Source: Paenibacillus sp. 1011MAR3C5 | GTDB lineage: Bacteria > Bacillota > Bacilli > Paenibacillales > Paenibacillaceae | NCBI RefSeq assembly: GCF_003591485.1 | Contig: NZ_QZCF01000004.1 | Span: 124,001 to 188,000, forward strand | Direction of reading: 5' to 3' | DNA length: 64,000 bases | In this document: positions 8,009-17,054 of the stretch, piece after piece | How the letters are laid out: every line of letters begins with the position of its first letter | How positions within the stretch are numbered: position 1 is the stretch's first letter | Translations under genes and position numbers: made by a program | The notes under the pieces: model-generated | The model's database searches: none | Seen by the model: the letters and a program-made list of their open reading frames with translations, nothing else | What the model was told of the DNA's origin: nothing

Positions 8009-8749
8009 TTAAGTAGGGGACGGAGCGGCAGTGGACATTCTTTTGGCAAAACGGCGCGATAGAAACGCACTGATCTCGAAAAGCATGAGCAGCGGTACGG
8101 TCACAGACAAATGCGAGACAAAATCCGGCGGAGAGATGCAGGCCCCTACGACTGCAAGCCCTACGTAGGCGTACTTGCGAGTCGCGGTCAGTCTCTCCGG
8201 TGTCAGCAGTCCGAGTCTGGTCAGGAACAGCATGACCAGCGGCATCTCGAATGCAATGCCAAGCGGAAAGACAATGCTGAACATGAACGAGAAGTACCGG
8301 TCGATGCCATACGTCTCTACGGCGCCTATGTTATGGTTCATCTCCATCATGAACTGCATCATCATGGGGAAGACGAGGAAGTAGCTGAAGGACACGCCAG
8401 CCAGGAACAACAAGAAGGAGACGGGCACATAAGCGAGAGTTCCTTTGGCCTCGATTGTTGTTAATCCGGGCCTGACGAAAGCCCACAGCTGATAGAGCAG
8501 GACGGGCAAAACAAACAGGATCGCGAACAGAAACGCGCAGCGCAAGTAGATGAACAGGCCGTCTGTGAACGAGAAGACATTCCATTCAACTGATTCAGCT
8601 GTTGGACCTGCTTTGATGTAACGCAAGATATGGGGGGAAGCGTACAAGCCTCCGCACATTGCCCCAAGGAAGCTCACGGCTACGACAATTAGCCGCTTTC
8701 TCAGCTCCGCCAAATGACCGATAAGATCCTCCTGCTTATTCAATGGCAT
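8009..8749 (-). CDS. tatC: Twin-arginine translocase subunit TatC
   Basis: This polytopic Tat receptor has about 246 aa and six membrane helices. The N-terminal cytoplasmic motif ([12 protein letters not shown]) and the periplasmic-loop region ([15 protein letters not shown]) match the family. The start is ambiguous. ATG 8749 directly abuts the GAGGTG element, which leaves no spacing. TTG 8743, two codons later, has 6 bases of spacing and gives [17 protein letters not shown], so it may be the true start. The gene is upstream of tatA and divergent from the cytochrome c gene. Confidence 0.93.
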   Translation of the reverse strand: MPLNKQEDLIGHLAELRKRLIVVAVSFLGAMCGGLYASPHILRYIKAGPTAESVEWNVFSFTDGLFIYLRCAFLFAILFVLPVLLYQLWAFVRPGLTTIEAKGTLAYVPVSFLLFLAGVSFSYFLVFPMMMQFMMEMNHNIGAVETYGIDRYFSFMFSIVFPLGIAFEMPLVMLFLTRLGLLTPERLTATRKYAYVGLAVVGACISPPDFVSHLSVTVPLLMLFEISAFLSRRFAKRMSTAAPSPT

Positions 8750-8948
8750 CACCTCAGCAATTCGAAAGATTTTGCTAAATACTGTCATGACCTTACCTTA
8801 TGATGTCCACCGTACGGATCGTTATGCGTATGGGAAAGGAACGAATCCACTCTCGTGGTTTGTGTTTGGAAAGGGCGTAAAGAATGTGAATAGGAAGCTG
8901 GTTATAGGGAAATGTAATAACAGATTTACCAATCAAGGAGGCTATTTC

Positions 8949-9368
8949 ATGATGCGCAATATGAAGTGGTTGTTGCTGGTTACGGTTGTTATTCTTGTTA
9001 TTGCCCTGTCAGCCTGCGGTGGCGGGAACAATAATAACGGCACGAATGGCGGGACCGACAATGGAACAAACAATGGAACTAACAATGGAACTAACAATGG
9101 GGCAACGAATGGCGGCAATAATGCAGGAGGGGGGGCTGTCGATGCGGCAGCGGCTGAAGCCATCTATAAGCAGAATTGCATTGGCTGTCACGCGGTTGAT
9201 TTGTCAGGAGGCGTAGGACCGAACCTGCAGAAGGTAGGAGCCAATCTGTCCGTCGACGAAATCAAAGCCACGATTACGAACGGCCGAGGCGGCATGCCTG
9301 CATACAAAGATCAGCTTAGCAGCGCCGATATCGATTCCCTATCGAATTGGCTTGCATCGATGAAATAA
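8949..9368 (+). CDS. Lipoprotein cytochrome c (class I)
   Basis: This small membrane-anchored electron carrier has 139 aa. A lipoprotein signal (VIALSAC, lipid Cys at 23) is followed by an Asn/Gly/Thr-rich linker of roughly 40 residues with repeated NGTN units. A single heme domain follows, with CIGCH at 77-81 and the likely axial Met at 116 (GGMPAY). It resembles cytochrome c-551/CccB of Bacillus. ATG 8949 or 8952 is chosen because AAGGAGG lies 7 bases upstream; the frame extends further upstream without a signal. It is divergent from tatC. It is a plausible acceptor for the Tat-exported dehydrogenase. Confidence 0.9.
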   Translation: MMRNMKWLLLVTVVILVIALSACGGGNNNNGTNGGTDNGTNNGTNNGTNNGATNGGNNAGGGAVDAAAAEAIYKQNCIGCHAVDLSGGVGPNLQKVGANLSVDEIKATITNGRGGMPAYKDQLSSADIDSLSNWLASMK

Positions 9369-9384
9369 TCAAGGCTAGGCAATC

Positions 9385-9420
9385 AAAAGCTTTCGCTCCT
9401 CATGGCGCGGAAGCTTTTTT
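9385..9420 (+). terminator. Terminator after cytochrome c gene
   Basis: AAAAGCTTTCGC pairs imperfectly with GCGGAAGCTTTT and runs into six Ts. Confidence 0.75.
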
Positions 9421-9492
9421 GCTGTGCTTAAGTGAATGAAATATCCATAACTTTTGGAAATTTTGTCTATGTATCCCTTGGGGAAGAACCTT

Positions 9493-9498
9493 TATAAT
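9493..9498 (+). promoter_or_regulatory. -10 box of the asb operon promoter
   Basis: A perfect TATAAT lies 4 bases upstream of the Fur box. No good -35 box is visible at the right distance. Confidence 0.5.
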
Positions 9499-9501
9499 AT
9501 T

Positions 9502-9520
9502 GATACTGATAATCATTATT
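9502..9520. promoter_or_regulatory. Fur box
   Basis: GATACTGATAATCATTATT matches the classic 19-bp Fur consensus at 17 of 19 positions by my alignment. It covers the expected transcription start of the siderophore operon, so iron-bound Fur would repress it. Confidence 0.85.
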
Positions 9521-9540
9521 AATTAGGAAGAAGGAGAGCT

Positions 9541-11400
9541 ATGGTTAATCCGAAGCAAGTTGCCGAGAGAGCCGCCGTCACCAGCTTCCTGAATTGTTAT
9601 TTAAGAGAAACGGGAGACGGCGAATGGCTTGAATGCAAGGGCAGCGAAGGCGAGCGCAGCGTCTTGCGGCTTCCGCTTGCCTCCGGGCAGCTTGCCATCC
9701 TTGCAACAGCGCATTATAAATCTCCGACTGGAAGGCATCAATTCCAGCTGCCCATATGCTTGCAGAGCGGTGCTGCCGAGCCTTGGCCGATCGGCTTCGC
9801 GACGGCTTTGGGGCTGCTTGCCGATGAGCTGGGCTCGAAGCATGAAGGCGCTGAGACGAAGGAGCTGCTGCTGCGCGCGCTCCAGAGCTGCAGCTTGCTT
9901 GAGACTTTCTTGTCAGCCAGACATGACGATGCCCCCGAGTTATACAGTCCTTCGCTTACATTCCTGCAGTCCGAACAATCCCTTCTATTCGGCCATGTAT
10001 TCCATCCGACGCCCAAGAGCAGGCAAGGCTTTCCGGAATGGAGACAGCATCTTTATTCACCAGAGTCGAAAGGCAGCTTCCAGCTGCATTATTTTGCCGC
10101 CCATCGAAGCCTTGTCCAAGAAGGCACCGTATGGCGGGAGAGCGCTGCCGAGATTATGAAGCGCGAGCTACTGGCGTCGTTCAATCCAGGCGAGAGGTTG
10201 TCCGCTGCTGCCGCAGATGTCATCCATGATCCGTCATATGTATGGATCCCCGTCCATCCTGTACAGGGAGAAGAACTGCTGCAGGATGCTCTTATCCAGA
10301 GCTGGATGAGAGAAGGGAAGCTGGAGTACATAGGAGCTCTTGGAGGGACGTATTATCCGACCTCCTCCATTCGCACGGTCTGTGATCCCCAATCGGATTA
10401 TATGTATAAGCTGTCGCTGCGCGCCAAAATTACGAACTCGATGAGAGTGAATAAGAGACATGAGCTGTACGGAGCGATTGAGGCTGCTCGGCTGGCTAAC
10501 GGTCTTGAGCCTTGGCTCCGAGAGAACTGCCCTGGATTTCATATCATAAAGGACGGGGCGTATATCACCCTTAGCGATTCCGGCACAGGAGAGAGCGGGT
10601 TCGAACTCCTTATTCGGGAGAACCCATTTGCCCGGAACGCGGGAGAACGTGTTTTTTTGGCGGCCGCCTTTACACAAGAAGCGTTCTCTTCGAATGGCTC
10701 GCGACCGTTGCTTGAGAATGTAGTCCGGGAACTGGCTAAGCGGGAGGGATGTTCGGCAGCCCAAGCCGGGCTGGCCTGGTTCCGGGCTTACTTGGCGATT
10801 TCGCTAAGGCCTATGATCATGATGTATGCAAGATATGGCATCGCGCTTGAGGCGCATTTGCAGAATAGTGTCGTGAAGCTCGGCGAGAGCGGATATCCGG
10901 AGCAATTCTATTATCGGGATAGCCAAGGCTACTATTACGCCAGGTCGAGAGTAAACGAACTTGAGGAGCTGGTTCCCGGCATTGGGTCGGGACCGAACGT
11001 ATACGCCGATGAACTGGCGGAGGAGCGATTCGGCTATTATTTGATCGTTAATCATGTACTGGGGTTGATTCAATCGTTCGGCGTGTTTGGCGTGCTGGAT
11101 GAGAGAGTGCTTCTTATGGAGCTTCGCGACGAATTGGAGTCCATAGCTGCGGTCCCCGGGGCGCATAGCGGCCTTGTTCGCGACTGGCTGACGCGCCGTA
11201 CATTCCGGTTCAAGGCGAATTTGCTCACGCGGTTATTCGACGTGGATGAACTGGAGACTGAATGGGAGCAGGCGGTCTATGCCGAGATGGATAACCCGCT
11301 ATGCGCCGCGCTTCCCTATCAAGAGGCGATTCGCAAGGCAAGACTCGTTTCGGCGATGTGGAGAAAGGAGAGGAAGGCTCAGCAATCCAGACAAGCGTAA
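9541..11400 (+). CDS. asbA: NIS siderophore synthetase AsbA-like (IucA/IucC family)
   Basis: This is a 619-aa ATP-dependent, NRPS-independent siderophore synthetase. In petrobactin synthesis the AsbA enzyme joins spermidine to citrate. Family marks include PTSSIRTV near residue 280, the HPVHP-type segment VWIPVHPVQGEELL, and a C-terminal LRPMIMMYARYGIALEAHLQN block. ATG 9541 follows AAGAAGGAGAG. It is the first gene of a six-gene operon whose content and order equal asbABCDEF of Bacillus anthracis/cereus, and a Fur box lies upstream. Which IucA/IucC protein takes which substrate is inferred from gene order. Confidence 0.9.
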   Translation: MVNPKQVAERAAVTSFLNCYLRETGDGEWLECKGSEGERSVLRLPLASGQLAILATAHYKSPTGRHQFQLPICLQSGAAEPWPIGFATALGLLADELGSKHEGAETKELLLRALQSCSLLETFLSARHDDAPELYSPSLTFLQSEQSLLFGHVFHPTPKSRQGFPEWRQHLYSPESKGSFQLHYFAAHRSLVQEGTVWRESAAEIMKRELLASFNPGERLSAAAADVIHDPSYVWIPVHPVQGEELLQDALIQSWMREGKLEYIGALGGTYYPTSSIRTVCDPQSDYMYKLSLRAKITNSMRVNKRHELYGAIEAARLANGLEPWLRENCPGFHIIKDGAYITLSDSGTGESGFELLIRENPFARNAGERVFLAAAFTQEAFSSNGSRPLLENVVRELAKREGCSAAQAGLAWFRAYLAISLRPMIMMYARYGIALEAHLQNSVVKLGESGYPEQFYYRDSQGYYYARSRVNELEELVPGIGSGPNVYADELAEERFGYYLIVNHVLGLIQSFGVFGVLDERVLLMELRDELESIAAVPGAHSGLVRDWLTRRTFRFKANLLTRLFDVDELETEWEQAVYAEMDNPLCAALPYQEAIRKARLVSAMWRKERKAQQSRQA

Positions 11401-11418
11401 CAGGAATGGAGAGGTGAA

Positions 11419-13260
11419 ATGAAGCTGCAGGTCCCAACCGGGAAGATTGAAATGAATGTGAAGGCTCGCAGGCAAGTTTTTCGCAGGCTGGTGGAGGCTT
11501 TAATTTTTGAGGGCGTGCTGGAAGCTAGCAGCATCGCGCTATATAAGGAGAACGAGAGCAAGGTTGACTCATACGTGATTGAAGGGAGAGACTGGGCCGG
11601 CAATCGCGTGATGTATTCCTTCGAAGGCTGGCGAGCGTATTCATTCGGCATGATTCGGATGGGCGATAGCCCGATGTTCAGGAATTGCTTCAAAGCGAGC
11701 GGTCCGGAAAGCGGAGAAGCAGATAGTGTAGCGCTGTTTCTGGAGGAGACTGTTGCGGTGAATCGTCCGTCCTTGACCGTGCTGTCTTCCTTTATGGTTG
11801 AGCTGGAGGAGACGATACGCAAGCAAGCTCAGTGGATGCAAGAACGGGTGTTACACCAAGAAGGCGAGAGAAAGCTGCTTGGCCGTTCGCTTGCAGAGCT
11901 GGAGTCCATCTCGACGGAAGGGCATCCCTATCATCCTTGCTATAAATCAAGAATAGGCTTTACCCCTGAGCATAATCGGTCCTATGGCCCCGAATATCAG
12001 CCGGATGTCCGTTTGGATTGGCTTGCGGCTGCCTATGAGGAGGTTATCTGGAATGCCGGGGATGAGGGCGACTGGCGGTATGTTATAGAAAGCGAGCTTG
12101 CGACAGAGGATCGCAGCCGCTTTTGTGAACAGTTGGCTAGCCTTGGCTTGTCTGCAGATGACTATGCTTTTCTTCCAGTGCATCCTTGGCAGTGGGGCTA
12201 TCTGCAAGAGAAGCATCCGGATTTGCTTGCGAATTGCCGGATTGTGCCGCTTGGGCATGGCTCAGAGTTCTATCGCCCGCAGCAATCGATTCGAACGCTG
12301 TCCTGCGCAAGCGGGGCATCACGAGGAGATGTGAAGCTGTCGCTTGGCATCGTCAATACGTCTTCGATGCGTCACTTGACGGTACATTCTACCGTAGCTG
12401 CGCCCGCTGTATCGGCTTGGCTCCAGAAGATCGCGGATTCCGATCCTTATTTGCAGGAGTCGGGGCTGATTCTGCTGCATGAATATGCGGGTATTACCTT
12501 GTCTGCGGCGAATGGGGCGATCGGGGCGATCTGGCGGGAGAATGTCGAGAAATATTTGCAGCCGGGAGAAGAAGCGGTGCCGTTCTTCACGCTGGCAGCG
12601 ACAGAAGTGGACGGTACAGCCTTTATTGCCCCATGGATTGCTTGGTACGGCATGGAGAGTTGGTTCCGCCAACTGCTGCGCCGAAGTGTGATCCCGGTTG
12701 TCCATTTGCTTGTCGCTCATGGCATCGTGATGGAATCCCATGGACAGAACATGGTGCTAGTGCATCGCAATGGCATGCCGGAGCGTGTGGCGCTGCGAGA
12801 CTTCCATGAGGGAGTCGAATATTACGGGCCATTCCTGACATCGCCGGAGCTGGTGCCTGACTTCGCCCGTTTGCATTCGGCGTATGCCGAAGGGGAGCCA
12901 GGAGATTATTTTGAGATGGGCAGCCTGCAGGATCTAAGTGAGATGCTGATGGATGCGTTATGGTTCATGAATATAGGTACGATTATTACATTTGCGGCAA
13001 GCCGGTTCCCGATTGGGGAGCGGGAGTTATGGGCTATCGTCGCTGAGGAGCTTGATTCCTATCGGGCATCATTCCCAGCCTTACAGGAGCGATTCGATTT
13101 GCTTAGGATCTTTGCGCCCGAATATGTGATCGAACCGCTGGTTCAGCGCAGAATGTTCGGCGGTACCAAGATTGCGCCACGTCCTGCGCCTAACCCTTTA
13201 TCACTAGTCCGCCAGCCGGACGATCAAACTCAAAGGGAGAATTCATCATGTTCGCAGTAA
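11419..13260 (+). CDS. asbB: NIS siderophore synthetase AsbB-like (IucA/IucC family)
   Basis: The second IucA/IucC-type synthetase of the operon has 613 aa. It carries GHPYHPCYKSRIGF, LPVHPWQWGYL, QQSIRTLS, and the VMESHGQNMVLVHRNG and LRDFHEG segments typical of the fold. In petrobactin assembly AsbB condenses further spermidine/citrate intermediates. An 18-bp gap separates it from asbA, with GGAGAGGTG as ribosome binding site. Its end overlaps the start of asbC by 13 bases. Confidence 0.9.
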   Translation: MKLQVPTGKIEMNVKARRQVFRRLVEALIFEGVLEASSIALYKENESKVDSYVIEGRDWAGNRVMYSFEGWRAYSFGMIRMGDSPMFRNCFKASGPESGEADSVALFLEETVAVNRPSLTVLSSFMVELEETIRKQAQWMQERVLHQEGERKLLGRSLAELESISTEGHPYHPCYKSRIGFTPEHNRSYGPEYQPDVRLDWLAAAYEEVIWNAGDEGDWRYVIESELATEDRSRFCEQLASLGLSADDYAFLPVHPWQWGYLQEKHPDLLANCRIVPLGHGSEFYRPQQSIRTLSCASGASRGDVKLSLGIVNTSSMRHLTVHSTVAAPAVSAWLQKIADSDPYLQESGLILLHEYAGITLSAANGAIGAIWRENVEKYLQPGEEAVPFFTLAATEVDGTAFIAPWIAWYGMESWFRQLLRRSVIPVVHLLVAHGIVMESHGQNMVLVHRNGMPERVALRDFHEGVEYYGPFLTSPELVPDFARLHSAYAEGEPGDYFEMGSLQDLSEMLMDALWFMNIGTIITFAASRFPIGERELWAIVAEELDSYRASFPALQERFDLLRIFAPEYVIEPLVQRRMFGGTKIAPRPAPNPLSLVRQPDDQTQRENSSCSQ

Positions 13261-14498
13261 ATCAGGAACGGATCAGCCGCTCTGCATACAAGCAATTATT
13301 TGACCGTTATGCACAATTGGAGGTCTTCCGCCACGGGATAGGCGAAACACGCTGTTATGCGTTATGTTCTGCCGACCCGCTATTCGCCTTGACTATGATT
13401 CTATTCCTGCGTGAGAGCGGTCTGTCAGTCCTGCCGCTGCACGGGGATACGCCGATAGAGACGGCATCACGACTGGCGGAGCGGGCTGGGTGCACCGGGT
13501 TGTTCTATGGGGCGGCGGAGCAGTATTATCCTTCGGATGCACCGGCTGTCCGTACGAATGAACCGCCATCGATCTATCAATTCAGCTCTGGCACAACGGG
13601 TGAACCGAAGCTGATCCGGCGGTCATGGGAAGAGATAAACGTGGAAATTGCTGCTTATAATGAACGGCTTGCGGCTCATGCGTTCGCGGAGGATACGCCA
13701 GTTGTGCTCGCTTCGGTTACGCATGCATATGGCTTGATCTCCGGCGTATTATCCGCTCTGGAGCGGGGAGTAGAGCCGATTGTCATGAGTGGCAAGGGTC
13801 CGAAAGCGATCGCGCAATGCTTGAAGGTGAACCCGAAGCATTTGCTTTATGGAGTGCCGGCGCTGTTGCAGGGGCTTGGTCCATTGTTTGAGCACGGAGG
13901 TGTCAAGCTGCGCAGCGTTATGAGCTCAGGCGCGCCTTTGTCGCCAATCCTGTATGAGCAATATAACAAAGCATCCGCCTTGCTGCTGCAGCAATACGGC
14001 TGTACGGAAGCAGGATGCGCGAGCCTTGTTGTCGGTATGAAATCTTATGACGATCTGGGCACTCCGCTGGGGCATCTGACCATTCAAGCGGCGGCTGAGC
14101 CGTCGGAGTTGATCATCTCTGTAGGCGGAAAGACTATTCCGACAGGAGATTTGGGCTGTTCGTTTGGCGGGGGAAACATCCGATTTCTAGGCAGAATCGA
14201 TGATTTGATCAATGTATCGGGGCTGAAGGTGACGCCCGCTGAGGTTGAAGAAGTGATTTGCAGACTGGAAGGCGTTATCGAAGCGGTCGTCTACCGGGGC
14301 ATCCATCCTATCAACGGAGAGACGGTTCGGGCCCAAGTGGTTGCAGCGGATGCTGTGACGGCAGGGGATGTGCGGGAGTGGTGCTTAAGATATTTGCCGC
14401 CATACAAGGCGCCTTCGGAAGTACGGATGACCGCAAGCATTCAGAAAATGCCATCAGGCAAGATAAGCCGCAAGCTGCTGGAGCAGGAAGGAGTTTGA
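13248..14498 (+). CDS. asbC: AMP-dependent aryl ligase AsbC-like
   Basis: This is a 416-aa adenylate-forming enzyme. In petrobactin synthesis AsbC activates 3,4-dihydroxybenzoate and loads it on the carrier protein AsbD. Motifs: the P-loop-like FSSGTTGEPKLIRRS near residue 115, YGCTEAG, TGDLG, and the C-terminal PSGKISRK with the conserved Lys. It is shorter than standalone acyl-CoA synthetases, like the B. anthracis protein (about 412 aa). The start overlaps the asbB stop, with AAGGGAG upstream. The aryl substrate is inferred from the AsbF homologue in the same operon. Confidence 0.88.
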   Translation: MFAVNQERISRSAYKQLFDRYAQLEVFRHGIGETRCYALCSADPLFALTMILFLRESGLSVLPLHGDTPIETASRLAERAGCTGLFYGAAEQYYPSDAPAVRTNEPPSIYQFSSGTTGEPKLIRRSWEEINVEIAAYNERLAAHAFAEDTPVVLASVTHAYGLISGVLSALERGVEPIVMSGKGPKAIAQCLKVNPKHLLYGVPALLQGLGPLFEHGGVKLRSVMSSGAPLSPILYEQYNKASALLLQQYGCTEAGCASLVVGMKSYDDLGTPLGHLTIQAAAEPSELIISVGGKTIPTGDLGCSFGGGNIRFLGRIDDLINVSGLKVTPAEVEEVICRLEGVIEAVVYRGIHPINGETVRAQVVAADAVTAGDVREWCLRYLPPYKAPSEVRMTASIQKMPSGKISRKLLEQEGV

Positions 14499-14503
14499 CC
14501 AAA

Positions 14504-14818
14504 ATGATGAAGCGTACACGGGAAGCTTTGAAGTGCGAGCTGCAAGGGCTCATACGCCATAAGTTTAAAATAAAAGTCGATGAGCTGCATGACGGACTAA
14601 GGTTGAATGAAGATTTGGCTGTCGATTCCATTATGATTGTGCAATTAATCGTATTTCTTGAGGTGGAGCTTAAGCTGCAAGTGCCGGATGATCAGGTTGA
14701 TCCCAGAACGTTCGCTACAGTTGGTTCATTGCTTGATTTCATGCAAAGTCTGGAGCCTTATCCGGAGGAAGCGCCTGATGGAGCGCAGCCTGTAGAGATG
14801 GTGAACCGCGCATGGTGA
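14504..14818 (+). CDS. asbD: Aryl carrier protein AsbD-like
   Basis: This is a small acyl carrier protein of 104 aa. The phosphopantetheine attachment site is Ser 42 in DLAVDSIMIVQL. Hydrophobic helix patterns before and after it match the four-helix carrier fold. It would hold 3,4-dihydroxybenzoate as a thioester between AsbC and AsbE. The start at ATG 14504 (or 14507) has AAGGAG about 10 bases upstream; the frame extends far upstream inside asbC, but that is a shadow. Its end overlaps the asbE start by 7 bases. Confidence 0.87.
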   Translation: MMKRTREALKCELQGLIRHKFKIKVDELHDGLRLNEDLAVDSIMIVQLIVFLEVELKLQVPDDQVDPRTFATVGSLLDFMQSLEPYPEEAPDGAQPVEMVNRAW

Positions 14819-15783
14819 TCAAAGAAGAAGTCAGCATTAAGGTTCATTGTATCGTCAGCTGTCTGTGCGAGGTGATTCGCGAGCGAAGCGATTATGATTA
14901 CCGCCCGTTCTACATAGGCTTATGGGATGCGCCATTCGATGTCACAGAAGATGGGCAAATCACGTATTATCAGCATGATCTGGACCACAGCCATTACTTC
15001 CAATGGTATGAAAAGCTGTTCGGAGCCCCTGTCCATGAATGGTACGATGCGGCATTGTCGATAGAAGCTAACTTGGAGCGAATGCTGGATTTGATCGAGC
15101 ACAGTCCGCCCGATCGTTACATCATGGCTCAGATTGACTTGTCCCTTATGCCGGAGCGCGAAAACAAATTTCATCAGAAGCCGTTCCCGCATTTCCTCAT
15201 ACTGGCCAAGACGGAATGCGAGGACGAGTGGCAAATGATCGACGCCGACTTCAGGTGGCAGGGCATTGTGCAGAAGGACAGAGTCATTCAGGCGTTTCTG
15301 GAAAATCCGTTCGGAGGGGGATTCTACGTTGATTCGGATCGGGTAATGGAGCCGACGCGAGAGGCTGTTGCTGCTTACTTCAAGGAGGTATTCCATTGGG
15401 AGAACGAGCTGACGGATACGCTGCGGAATCGACTAGCGGCTATCGGCAGAGGCGATACCGGATTTACCGTGGATATGGTAGAGAAGGCGGTCAAGCAATT
15501 GCCCGTGCTGGCGATACGCAAGTACAGCTACGAGCATGCGCTGATGTACTTTATTGAAGAAACAGGTTCCAGCGACGAGATGTTCGAAGCTTATACGGAT
15601 AAGGTGGAGCTGCTTGTACGCGGCTTCCATAATATTCAGTATCAAGGCATGAAGTTTGCGATGATCGGGAATGGCAGCCAACTGCCGGCTATTTTGAGAA
15701 AGCTTGAAGAGATGGATAAGGTAGAGAAGGAAATCAAGCGCGAGCTGTACCGGCTGTACGGTCTGTGGGAGGCGATGCCATGA
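14812..15783 (+). CDS. asbE: Petrobactin condensing enzyme AsbE-like
   Basis: This 323-aa protein has no strong resemblance to general families. Its length (AsbE is about 327 aa) and its position between the carrier protein and asbF identify it as the AsbE homologue, which moves 3,4-dihydroxybenzoyl from AsbD onto the spermidine arms. Notable features are an N-terminal VSIKVHCIVSCLCEVI with two Cys, WDAPFDVTEDG, and a helical C-terminus. It overlaps asbD by 7 bases and asbF by 4 bases (ATGA), so translation is coupled. Confidence 0.83.
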   Translation: MVIKEEVSIKVHCIVSCLCEVIRERSDYDYRPFYIGLWDAPFDVTEDGQITYYQHDLDHSHYFQWYEKLFGAPVHEWYDAALSIEANLERMLDLIEHSPPDRYIMAQIDLSLMPERENKFHQKPFPHFLILAKTECEDEWQMIDADFRWQGIVQKDRVIQAFLENPFGGGFYVDSDRVMEPTREAVAAYFKEVFHWENELTDTLRNRLAAIGRGDTGFTVDMVEKAVKQLPVLAIRKYSYEHALMYFIEETGSSDEMFEAYTDKVELLVRGFHNIQYQGMKFAMIGNGSQLPAILRKLEEMDKVEKEIKRELYRLYGLWEAMP

Positions 15784-16619
15784 AGTATTCCTTCTGTACG
15801 ATCTCCTTCCGGCACCAGCTGATCTCCTTCGCCGAGCTTCTCCGGTTTATGAGGGAGAAGCAATTCGAAGGCATCGAGATATGGGGCGTACATGCGATGG
15901 GTCTGTATGAGCATGAACGCAAGGAGACGCAGGAGCTGCTGCGCGGGATGGCGGAGGACGATCTGGCTGTGTCGATGCTTAGCGATTATTTGGACATCGA
16001 GGAGGAGAGCTTTGCCCGGTCGGAGCAAAAGTGCGAGCAGCTGATCCGGCTGGCGCATTGGCTTGGCACACCGCGACTGCGGACGTTTGCCGGGAACAAG
16101 GCGAGCAGCCTTGTGACGATTGGGGAGCGGGATGTGTACACGGAGCGGCTAAGAAAGCTGTGCCACATGTGCGGGGAAGAGGGCGTGCAGTTGATCGTCG
16201 AGACGCATCCCGGCACGTTGGCCGACGATCTGGATTCCACGCTGACGCTGCTGTCGGATATCGGCCAGGACTCGCTTCGACTGAACTTCGATGTGCTCCA
16301 TGTATGGGAATATGGCGGAGACCTGCTGCACATGCTGCATGTACTGGAGCCGTGGATCGATCACTTCCACTTTAAGAACATCGCATCGCCAAGCCAGGTT
16401 GGCTTGTTCAACCCTGGGAACATCTATTCCGCTTCCGGCGATCGCGAAGGCATGGTGCCGCTGCATCAGGGCTTCCTCGACTACAGGAAGCTGCTGGAGG
16501 AAGCCTCCCATCTCGACTGCTACGCTTCGCTGGAATGGTTCGGCCCCTCCCCGCTAAGTGCGCTCGCCGAGGATATCGACTGGCTGCATAAGCAGCGGTA
16601 TAGCTTGGCGCGGGGGTAA
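15780..16619 (+). CDS. asbF: 3-dehydroshikimate dehydratase AsbF
   Basis: This TIM-barrel enzyme converts 3-dehydroshikimate to 3,4-dihydroxybenzoate, the catechol of petrobactin. It is 279-280 aa, the same length as B. anthracis AsbF. Likely metal ligands are visible: Glu 141 (IVETHPG), Asp 171 (LNFDVLH), His 197 (DHFHFKN) and Glu 252 (SLEWFG). The start ATG 15780 overlaps the asbE stop as ATGA. A strong terminator follows, so this ends the operon. AsbF is the diagnostic enzyme that separates petrobactin from other citrate siderophores. Confidence 0.92.
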   Translation: MKYSFCTISFRHQLISFAELLRFMREKQFEGIEIWGVHAMGLYEHERKETQELLRGMAEDDLAVSMLSDYLDIEEESFARSEQKCEQLIRLAHWLGTPRLRTFAGNKASSLVTIGERDVYTERLRKLCHMCGEEGVQLIVETHPGTLADDLDSTLTLLSDIGQDSLRLNFDVLHVWEYGGDLLHMLHVLEPWIDHFHFKNIASPSQVGLFNPGNIYSASGDREGMVPLHQGFLDYRKLLEEASHLDCYASLEWFGPSPLSALAEDIDWLHKQRYSLARG

Positions 16620-16634
16620 TAGATTGAATATACA

Positions 16635-16682
16635 CTGCTGCTCTAGTCATGGAGATGACTGGGGCAGCAGTTATTTTTTATT
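16635..16682 (+). terminator. Terminator of the asb operon
   Basis: CTGCTGCTCTAGTCAT pairs with ATGACTGGGGCAGCAG with a GGAG loop, followed by a T-rich run. Confidence 0.9.
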
Positions 16683-17054
16683 AGTGTAGGTTATCTTGTA
16701 TAAATTTCTTTGATTGAAAACAAAAAAACATCAATTACAAATCGTATTCTCTGAAACTAAGCTAATATCTATTTTAAGCGAAGGGTCATGCTCCCTAAAT
16801 TATATACTAGGGATGGTATCATTTCAGAATACATAATCCAATTACCAAATCCTTTCTATAAGCAAACCCCCACTTTAAATTCAAAACTTCTTATAGACAG
16901 AATGCGACGGATTTCGTTGACCATATATGTAAGTCTGTGATAGGTTTAGAGCAGAAAATAAAATCATAGTGCTATACTTGGGATTAGCCCTGAAAATGAA
17001 CGAACGTGAATCATGAATTGATGATGAATGAGATTTGATGCGAGGTGGATATTG
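16683..17054 (+). other. AT-rich leader region upstream of cysJ
   Basis: This 370-bp stretch has no credible gene. It contains a CCCTA...TAGGG inverted repeat at 16793-16812, a weak TTGACC at 16917, and a -10-like TATACT at 16973-16978. It probably carries the sulfur-regulated promoter of cysJI. I could not identify a known operator in it. Confidence 0.4.
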
